Shown here in pieces: positions 57,920-64,000 of a DNA stretch of 64,000 nt. Location of the stretch: the NCBI RefSeq assembly GCF_000173915.1, contig NZ_ACDZ02000008.1:62001-126000 (forward strand), given 5' to 3'. This stretch comes from Gemella haemolysans ATCC 10379 (lineage in GTDB: Bacteria; Bacillota; Bacilli; Staphylococcales; Gemellaceae). Made by a program: the position numbers and the translations under genes. Under the pieces are notes generated by a model. The model was given only the letters and a program-made list of their open reading frames with translations. It did not search any database and was not told where the DNA came from. Position 1 is the first letter of the stretch. Each line of letters starts with the position of its first letter.

Positions 57920-58969
57920 TTACTTGTCATTTTCTACTAACAAAGCATAATATGCTTTAAATACTTTTAAGAAAATCTCCCCTTGTTGAATATTATTAAT
58001 ATAAATACTATCTTTAAATTCTATAATATTACTCATTATTCTTATAAGCTCAGAATAACTCTTATCTTCTTTATAAAATCTATACATTAATCCTTGCCAA
58101 TAGACAAGCGGTGTTCTAATAAGCACCTGTTCTAACATGTTAACACCAATTACTTCAGGAATATTATTCAACCCTATATGTTGATTATAAAACATGCTTA
58201 AAACTTTATTTTTCACAGTCTTATCGAACTTAATTTGTTCGTAGACATAATTTTCAACATCCGATGGATATAATTTCGACGTTAAATCTTTGTCCAGTAG
58301 TTTCAAATCAAGTGGTACATCAAACTCATCAATACCTAATGAAGTTTTTATACAAACAGCATTTCGTTTTTTTAGATTATGAGCCCAGATTTGATAGAAT
58401 TCAAATTTTTTGTTTATATTATCCCAACCATAGAAAAACACTTTCCCTTGATAATAATTCAAGAAATTATCCACAAACGGCGAATATCTAATATAACTTA
58501 TACCATCGTAACTTTTTAATTCTTTTATAAATTTGTTTGTATCAATTAACCAAATCAGCTTCAAGCCAGCCCTCATATAACCTTTTGTTCTAGCTTTAAT
58601 AAGATCAAAAGGGATAACTGATCTTTGATACTCAAAAGCAATGCCGTTATCTTTAATAAACACATCTGCTATTTGAATATCATTATTTTCCCCTGTTTTA
58701 AAAATATGTTCGACTTCTACATTACGATATTTCTTTCTAAAATGCTCATAAAGATCTTTCTTCGCTTCTAGATGCTCACTACTCTCCTTCTTATAAGTTT
58801 CAAACTCACAAGAGCAATTTTTAGCATGAGCAAAATGCGATTGAATCTTTACTCCTTTTTTGAAAATTACTTTTCCCCCGCATATTGGACAGTGATACTC
58901 TCTATTCTTTTCTATATCCTTATCCAATGCATTAAAAACTTCGTCTTTACTATCGTATGCCACGTACAT
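57920..58969 (-). CDS. coiA: Competence protein CoiA
   Basis: 349 residues. The N-terminal zinc-finger-like part has CPIC (27-30) and HFAH (45-48). A nuclease-like domain follows (SSEHLEAKKDLYEHF, IQIADVFIKDNGIAFEYQRSVI), then a long helical C-terminal region. It is needed for transformation in Streptococcus, probably in DNA processing. It stands directly before dprA, linking the two competence genes. Confidence 0.9.
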   Translation of the reverse strand: MYVAYDSKDEVFNALDKDIEKNREYHCPICGGKVIFKKGVKIQSHFAHAKNCSCEFETYKKESSEHLEAKKDLYEHFRKKYRNVEVEHIFKTGENNDIQIADVFIKDNGIAFEYQRSVIPFDLIKARTKGYMRAGLKLIWLIDTNKFIKELKSYDGISYIRYSPFVDNFLNYYQGKVFFYGWDNINKKFEFYQIWAHNLKKRNAVCIKTSLGIDEFDVPLDLKLLDKDLTSKLYPSDVENYVYEQIKFDKTVKNKVLSMFYNQHIGLNNIPEVIGVNMLEQVLIRTPLVYWQGLMYRFYKEDKSYSELIRIMSNIIEFKDSIYINNIQQGEIFLKVFKAYYALLVENDK

Positions 58970-59038
58970 AATGTTTCTCCTCTTTTTTCTGTACTACACC
59001 CACAAACTACTTCTAACGCCTCTTATTCAATTGTCAAT

Positions 59039-59317
59039 TTATTTTAGATACCTGTATTTTCGATAAACAGAATCATCAACTTCTACTTCTATAAAATTCG
59101 TAAGATCCATCCACGTAATCTCATTTTCATGATTATCACTGTCTACTAAGTAAATCTTACTACCCTTCTCACATAGATAAAAGTTTTTCTGTCTGTCATA
59201 CATCCCTTGCATAAAGTCCATATCCTCTTCTAAAGAAAAGTCAAGACATCTTTTATACCAAGGTACCTTTGCATGTTTTTTCACCTCTACTACATGATCG
59301 TATTTACTTGCGTTCAT
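59039..59317 (-). CDS. Small acidic protein of unknown function
   Basis: 92 residues, soluble, with no signal or span: it starts MNASKYDHVVEVKKHAKVPW and has an acidic middle (LEEDMDFMQGM) and a KYRYLK end. It lies between rlmA and coiA, with GGAGGAGA as ribosome site. No family is recognised. It could be a partner of either neighbour, but nothing in the sequence shows this. Confidence 0.65.
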   Translation of the reverse strand: MNASKYDHVVEVKKHAKVPWYKRCLDFSLEEDMDFMQGMYDRQKNFYLCEKGSKIYLVDSDNHENEITWMDLTNFIEVEVDDSVYRKYRYLK

Positions 59318-59359
59318 AATATCTCCTCCTTCATAATTTTTCCCTTTATCAAACTTATA

Positions 59360-60175
59360 TTACCTTTTACAAACTAAAAGCTCCAAATCTATCGTAATTT
59401 CTTTTAGTTTTTCTATATCAGCATCTGTGATAACTTTAGAAAACGTTAAAGGTGTCATCTTTAGAAAACTTGCCGCCTGCGTCTGTGTTAATCCAAATGT
59501 ATCGCTTACCGTTATCCTCTCCACGATAGTACAATTCTCCTCGATTAGACTTACAGTATCACTATTCGTATATTCCTTACCACCAATCAACTCTCTAATC
59601 TCTCTTAGATAATTAGCATTCGGAATAACCTTAATCAAATATCCTTCATCTCCAAGCACTCTGAAAAACTCTTCATAATTCGCCGGTGTTAATATATTCA
59701 AGATACACGAAACACTGCCATCTTTGAACGGAAGATTAGCTAAGTTAGCAACCATATATGGATTTAATTTATCCTCTTTAACAGCTAGTTCTATCGCATC
59801 CTTACTGTTATCTAGACCATAAAAATATTTCTCAGGAAATACCATCTTTAACTTCTTGATGTAATAACCTTCTCCACAACCGATATCCAGTACGATACCT
59901 TCAGCATACTTTTCTACTAAATTTTGGATATTTTTTAAAACATTCGCATAAAAATCATTACCAAAAACTTCGCTACGAGCTTTAAACAGCTCTTCACTAT
60001 ATTTTGTAGGTTTATAATTATTTATTAAATGGATATAACCTTTTTTAGAAAAATCATAACGATGATTATTACTACAAACCAAACTAATATTCCCTATACA
60101 AGACTCCGATAAACACTTTGGACAAAGGTATATTTCTTCTTGATTAAACTTCTTTATTACATTCTCTATTTTCAT
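59360..60175 (-). CDS. rlmA: 23S rRNA (guanine-N1)-methyltransferase RlmA
   Basis: 271 residues. An N-terminal zinc ribbon (C18, C21, C34, H38) is followed by NNHRYDFSKKGYIHLI and the SAM-binding motif VLDIGCGEGYY near residues 94-104. NILTPANYEEFFRVL is the RlmA signature. It methylates a guanine (G745 or G748) in 23S rRNA helix 35; the Gram-positive RlmA-II form affects tylosin susceptibility. Confidence 0.92.
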   Translation of the reverse strand: MKIENVIKKFNQEEIYLCPKCLSESCIGNISLVCSNNHRYDFSKKGYIHLINNYKPTKYSEELFKARSEVFGNDFYANVLKNIQNLVEKYAEGIVLDIGCGEGYYIKKLKMVFPEKYFYGLDNSKDAIELAVKEDKLNPYMVANLANLPFKDGSVSCILNILTPANYEEFFRVLGDEGYLIKVIPNANYLREIRELIGGKEYTNSDTVSLIEENCTIVERITVSDTFGLTQTQAASFLKMTPLTFSKVITDADIEKLKEITIDLELLVCKR

Positions 60176-60333
60176 TAAAACGCCTCTATACTTTCTAAGT
60201 TTATTGTATCAAATTTCCTTCAATATTGATAGCAAAAAACGGCTAAAATATTAGAAAATTTCATTTTTTTCAGTTTTCTTCAAAACTTTATTTTTATTAA
60301 CTAATTACCGATTTCATTCCACTATTTTAAAAC

Positions 60334-60377
60334 AAAAAATGACGACACAATCCTTTAGAATATTTTTATCGTCATTA
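60334..60377 (-). terminator. Terminator beyond tadA
   Basis: On the minus strand AATGACGA pairs with TCGTCATT around an AT-rich loop of about 20 nt, followed by TTTTG. It lies 213 bp past the tadA stop. Confidence 0.6.
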
Positions 60378-60417
60378 TATTTATATATTAATATTTTTTA
60401 TTATTTTATACGGAAGA

Positions 60418-60464
60418 GGCTCAGAAATCATGATTTCTGAAAAATTGATTTCGTCAAGTCAACC
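60418..60464. repeat. Dispersed hairpin repeat, copy D
   Basis: GGCTCAGAAATCATGATTTC, then TTGATTTCGTCAAGTCAACC. It is followed by TTCATTAGATATCTAAAAA, which resembles the sequence after copy C, so the repeat may extend further than 48 bp. The rest of 60176-60590 is AT-rich with no gene. Confidence 0.6.
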
Positions 60465-60590
60465 GCGTACAGTTCATTAGATATCTAAAAACCCTTCATA
60501 AAGCGAATTTAGATATCAGTAAACCACTACTTTCTATATAAACTTTTAAAAAATTTAAGATCTTTGTATTAGCTCTAATATATTAAAACC

Positions 60591-61055
60591 TTATTTCTTT
60601 TTTCGCTCTCTTAACTCTTTAAAAAAATTCTTCATCAGTATAGAGCACTCTTCTTCAAGCACCCCAGAGATAATCTTAGCCTGATGATTGAATTTATTCT
60701 CACCCACTAAATCAATGCAACTACCACAGCAACCATATTTAGGATCACTCGCACCATAAATAACATTTTCAATTCTAGCTTGAACAATGGCTCCACTGCA
60801 CATAACACAAGGCTCTACAGTAGTATATAAATAACTATTATCAAGTCTCCAAAAACCTTGTTTCTCACAACTTTCTTTAATAACTAATATCTCTGCGTGG
60901 TTCAACGCCTGTTGATTTTCTTCTCGAGTATTATGAGCCTTCGCAACGACCTTATCGCCAATAACCAGCACGGCCCCAATCGGAACTTCCCCTTTAGCGT
61001 AAGCTCTCCGCGCTTCTTCTAACGCCATCTCCATATAATAAGAATGATCTTTCAC
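60591..61055 (-). CDS. tadA: tRNA-specific adenosine-34 deaminase
   Basis: 154 residues. It converts the wobble adenosine of tRNA-Arg(ACG) to inosine. The catalytic HAE is at 53-55 and the zinc cysteines are in PCVMC (82-86). The start is taken as GTG at 61055: GAAGGA lies 9 nt upstream and the length is right. The ATG at 61088 lies only 3 nt after a TATAAT (61092-61097), so it would fall at or before the transcription start. Confidence 0.93.
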   Translation of the reverse strand: MKDHSYYMEMALEEARRAYAKGEVPIGAVLVIGDKVVAKAHNTREENQQALNHAEILVIKESCEKQGFWRLDNSYLYTTVEPCVMCSGAIVQARIENVIYGASDPKYGCCGSCIDLVGENKFNHQAKIISGVLEEECSILMKNFFKELRERKKK

Positions 61056-61091
61056 ACCACTACATCCTTCCACAAATGCTTTTTTCATTTT

Positions 61092-61100
61092 ATTATATCA
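61092..61100 (-). promoter_or_regulatory. Extended -10 promoter of tadA
   Basis: TGATATAAT on the minus strand (TGn plus perfect -10), about 37 bp before the GTG start. No convincing -35. Confidence 0.5.
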
Positions 61101-61155
61101 TATTTAGAAATCAATAGGCTAGCAAGTTCTAAAATTATATATAACAATTAGATAG

Positions 61156-61200
61156 AAAAAGACTTAACAAAATTAATTTCAAAACTAATTTTATTAAGTC
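61156..61200 (-). terminator. Terminator of the YdcF-like gene
   Basis: On the minus strand GACTTAATAAAATTAG pairs with TTAATTTTGTTAAGTC around a short loop, followed by TTTTTC. Confidence 0.85.
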
Positions 61201-61214
61201 GATCCTCTTAATCC

Positions 61215-62252
61215 CTAGTGATTATTAAGCCAATAATATACATTTAAAAATATAATTATGGCTATAAACAAGAATGTCAGCATCCCTAGAACTATAGCGT
61301 GTATTTTCCTTTTGAAATATAGATATCCAATAAATTCTCTAATGAAGGCATTTAGCGTAAAATAGAATTTTGTCGGTGCTCCATAACCAATACATCTAAA
61401 ACCTAAAGTTCTTGCTTGGACTAACGCTCGGTATACATGATAATAATTCGTCACCACAGCGAAACTTTTATCAGCAGGAATAAATTTCTTTGAAAAAATA
61501 ATATTTTCTTCGGTAGAAGTTGATTTATCTTCTAAGATTATATCATTCTCATCAACCCCCTGCTCAAAAGCATAGTTTTTCATTGCAAAGGCTTCAGATA
61601 CTACTTCATCAGGACCTTGTCCTCCCGACATGATTAGTTTACTTCCAGGATTAGCTTTATAAACATTTATCCCTTTTCTTATTCTACTAGCAAGAAGTGG
61701 TGTTACCCTCTCACCAATCAATCCTGCACCCAAGACTACCACATAATCAATCCTTCTCGGTAGAATATTAATGATATTTAGAACACTAGATACTAAGTAA
61801 GACATTGCTATACACAAGAAATACAATACTACTAATCCAACATAAGAATAAAGTGCACTCAATATTAGATTACCATAAGTATAGTCAGCAACGCGTGGCC
61901 AATATATAAAATAACCTACTAGAAAGAAAAACGTAGCTAGACTCAATAGGTTCCCAACCCTTAATCCTTCTCTTCTAATAAGCATAAATGAATTGTATAA
62001 AAACATAATTACTACTACAATTGGCAGTAAAGTGAATATTACCACCGCTATAACAAGTAATACTACACCCAAAGTATAAATAAACTTATTACCTGCTGCA
62101 TTATTAGTGATAAATGCCATTACATAAAAAATAAAACTCAAACCTGTCGCTATAAAAAATATTCCTAGAAATAAATTTCTTCTATCTAAATACAAAACAA
62201 ATAAAAATAGTAACAGAAATACTGCAAAAACTATAAACAAACCTATTACCAT
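61215..62252 (-). CDS. YdcF/DUF218-family membrane protein
   Basis: 345 residues. Five or so spans fill the N-terminal half. The C-terminal DUF218 (YdcF/ElyC/SanA) domain holds VVVLGAGLIGERVTPLLASRI, LIMSGGQGPDEVVSEAFAM, STSTEENIIFS and FAVVTNYYHVYRAL. A final span follows. DUF218 proteins are linked to envelope maintenance (ElyC in lipid-carrier metabolism), but the biochemical reaction is not settled. Monocistronic. Confidence 0.9.
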   Translation of the reverse strand: MVIGLFIVFAVFLLLFLFVLYLDRRNLFLGIFFIATGLSFIFYVMAFITNNAAGNKFIYTLGVVLLVIAVVIFTLLPIVVVIMFLYNSFMLIRREGLRVGNLLSLATFFFLVGYFIYWPRVADYTYGNLILSALYSYVGLVVLYFLCIAMSYLVSSVLNIINILPRRIDYVVVLGAGLIGERVTPLLASRIRKGINVYKANPGSKLIMSGGQGPDEVVSEAFAMKNYAFEQGVDENDIILEDKSTSTEENIIFSKKFIPADKSFAVVTNYYHVYRALVQARTLGFRCIGYGAPTKFYFTLNAFIREFIGYLYFKRKIHAIVLGMLTFLFIAIIIFLNVYYWLNNH

Positions 62253-62357
62253 AAAAACCTCCTAACCTAATATATGTATAGTATAAATTATATTGTAAGC
62301 CTAGATACGTGTCAATTACAACTACAGTTTTCTCTTCTGTTCAACTCGCAATAAATA

Positions 62358-62448
62358 TAAAAAACGAGGAATATTAGATCCGATTTAATCTCCGAATGTT
62401 ACATTTTTAGTAACCTCTCGATTATAACACGATCTACTATTCCTCATA
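62358..62448 (-). terminator. Terminator of the FtsX-type permease gene
   Basis: GAGGAAT (62366-62372) and ATTCCTC (62439-62445) form the base of a branched hairpin with an inner GTTACTAAAAATGTAAC. On the minus strand CGTTTTTTAT follows. Confidence 0.7.
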
Positions 62449-62455
62449 TTATTTA

Positions 62456-64000
62456 TTATTCAGTTCTTAGCGCTTCTACTGGGTCTTTCTTCGCAGCTAT
62501 TCTCGATGGAATGATACTAGCTATAAGTGTTAGTACTAAACTAAGAGCTATTAATCCTATTGAGGCTTTAGCGTTTAATGATGCTGTAAAACTCTCCACT
62601 TCTAATCCCTTAGCAACAGCTCTACTAATAGGAATAGATAGAAGCATAGTCACCACTACACCTACAGCACCGGAAATAAATCCGATTAATCCTGCTTCCG
62701 CGATAAAGATTCTTGTAATATCTTTTTTTCGAGCACCGATTGCACGGAGAATACCTATTTCTTTCGTTCTTTCCACTACAGATACATACGTTAGTATACC
62801 TATCATAATAGATGATACAATTAATGAAATTCCCGCAAATGCCGATAAGATTAACGAAATTGTATTAATCATCTGTGACATAATTGTTGTCATCTGCTTC
62901 GCCATATCCGCATATGTGATACTATATTTATGATAATCTGAGCTGTCTGAACCATATTTCTCAGCCACTTTCTTATTGAAATTATTAATAACCTCAGCTA
63001 TTTTATCACGATCATTGAAAGATTTTGGATAAAGCATAATTGCGCTTGGTGTAGATTTTCCACCTATTGTCGCAAGAATCTGATCTGCCATATCCGCATC
63101 AATCTTCTGACGCGTCGCCACATTTACAGTTTTATCCTTTTCTTGTGCAACTACAATATCAGATTTAGCCTCTTTTTCCAGCATCTTATTTTGCAATGAT
63201 TTTGTATATCCGATTGTCATCTGAGGTCTAGTGAAACTATCTTTAGCTTTTAATATAGCCACTACTTTAACCTTAGTTCCTACATCATACATCTTAGTAT
63301 CAACATCACGTGGAACAAAACCATCACCAATTTTTCTATAATAGTTATTATTATCTATAACGCTAAATTCTTTTCCAATAATATCTTCATACTTAACTTT
63401 TGAATTTTCATCAAAACCTAATGCTTTCAACGTAGCTTTATCGATTTCGTTATTTTTCGCAGTAAATAATACAACTTCATTATCACTAGGATATTCAAAA
63501 TTATCTTTAGATGATTTTACCACTTCATATTGATTCATAATCATATTCTTATCTTCTGGCAATACCCCAAAAATACTATCACCTAATGCATCTTGATCTT
63601 GTTTTACAGCAATTACATCACCTTTTGCATTTTTAGTTAATGCCTGTATTGTATATCCTTGAGTAAATTCAATCGCAGAATAATAATCCTTCGCATTATT
63701 TTGAATATAGTTTATAAATGTTTCTCCATTCCCTAATGCATCCACCGAATACAAGTTTCTATGTACATCACGACTAGACTTCGGTACTAATTCTGAGCCA
63801 TTAGAGTCTTTTTCTGAATTGTCATCATCAACACTAAGTCCGAAATTTACCTGATTTGCACTAATCATAATCGGCATCGATGATAAATTTTCGTTTTGCA
63901 TCGTTTGAATATATTTATCCATTCCCGATGAAATAGATAATACTAGACCTATACTAATAATCCCTATACTGCTAGCGGCAACCGTCATAAACGTACGAAA
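62456..64000 (-). CDS. MacB/FtsX-type ABC permease, N-terminus cut by window edge
   Basis: The frame is open to base 64000 (FRTFMTVAASSIGIISIGLVLSI), so the start lies outside; an internal ATG at 63988 is only apparent. One span, a large outside domain (about 400 residues) and three C-terminal spans form the MacB fold. ISLIVSSIMIGILTYVSVVERTKEIGILRAIGARKKDI and AAKKDPVEALRTE are its hallmarks. It may be fused to, or follow, an ATPase domain beyond the window. Such systems export peptides or bacteriocins or act as mechanotransducers. Confidence 0.88.
   Translation of the reverse strand, partial: FRTFMTVAASSIGIISIGLVLSISSGMDKYIQTMQNENLSSMPIMISANQVNFGLSVDDDNSEKDSNGSELVPKSSRDVHRNLYSVDALGNGETFINYIQNNAKDYYSAIEFTQGYTIQALTKNAKGDVIAVKQDQDALGDSIFGVLPEDKNMIMNQYEVVKSSKDNFEYPSDNEVVLFTAKNNEIDKATLKALGFDENSKVKYEDIIGKEFSVIDNNNYYRKIGDGFVPRDVDTKMYDVGTKVKVVAILKAKDSFTRPQMTIGYTKSLQNKMLEKEAKSDIVVAQEKDKTVNVATRQKIDADMADQILATIGGKSTPSAIMLYPKSFNDRDKIAEVINNFNKKVAEKYGSDSSDYHKYSITYADMAKQMTTIMSQMINTISLILSAFAGISLIVSSIMIGILTYVSVVERTKEIGILRAIGARKKDITRIFIAEAGLIGFISGAVGVVVTMLLSIPISRAVAKGLEVESFTASLNAKASIGLIALSLVLTLIASIIPSRIAAKKDPVEALRTE

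Noticed and set aside
62511-62933. 140-codon plus-strand frame
   Set aside because: It is antisense to the conserved C-terminal part of the FtsX-type permease and reflects that gene's codon pattern.

Overview
The window comes from a low-GC Gram-positive (Firmicutes, order Bacillales). Gene order and protein style fit Gemella or a close relative, which is an inference because no 16S gene is present. The supporting signs are a complete S10-spc-alpha ribosomal superoperon, the Bacillales pairs ytpQ-ytpR and tatD-yabE, competence genes dprA and coiA, very AT-rich intergenic DNA, and frequent extended -10 promoters. Most genes lie on the minus strand. Both ends cut through genes: an MFS transporter on the left and a MacB/FtsX-type permease on the right.

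Left part (1-12.5 kb): an MFS exporter, folP followed by an HKD-nuclease/DEAD helicase fusion, a MATE exporter that looks leaderless, a 0.8 kb tandem array of hairpin-bearing repeats of about 158 bp, folC, and a PTS EIICB plus HAD phosphatase divergent from an RpiR regulator with two matching palindromic operators. 12.5-22 kb: a large acidic low-complexity protein in the place where Bacillus carries the SftA translocase, then ytpR and ytpQ, a Bcr/CflA exporter, a YabE/Rpf-like wall hydrolase with tatD, an unknown secreted protein and a YbaK-type deacylase.

22-30.7 kb: an oligopeptide-type ABC importer (oppABCDF order), a cobalamin-independent methionine-synthase-like gene (YxjG/YxjH family), a GFA zinc protein, relics of a second methionine-synthase-like copy, and a cyclase-family gene behind a T-box leader whose specifier most likely reads AUG (Met). 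30.8-35 kb: a GntR/YtrA-type regulator with a two-copy operator, a 48-residue micro-gene, an ABC exporter pair, and a split ThrE-type Thr/Ser exporter.

35.4-38 kb: an extremely AT-rich cassette with one small secreted protein, two unknown membrane proteins (one with a frame break in a T7 run) and a short ABC ATPase. This is the best candidate for an undescribed bacteriocin-like or peptide-export system. 38.1-38.75 kb: a dense ladder of palindromes just beyond the ribosomal operon.

38.7-52.7 kb: rpsJ to rplQ, with secY, adk, infA, rpmJ and rpoA. S14 is the long zinc-free form and map is absent between adk and infA. A classical promoter and a GC-rich structured leader precede rpsJ. 52.9-64 kb: OsmC, HAD, nitroreductase, CapA, an alpha/beta-hydrolase-like protein, dprA, coiA, rlmA, tadA, a YdcF/DUF218 membrane protein and the permease.

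A degenerate hairpin repeat of about 48 bp occurs at four places (1.2, 18.7, 35.2 and 60.4 kb). I found no tRNA, rRNA, insertion sequence, prophage or CRISPR array.
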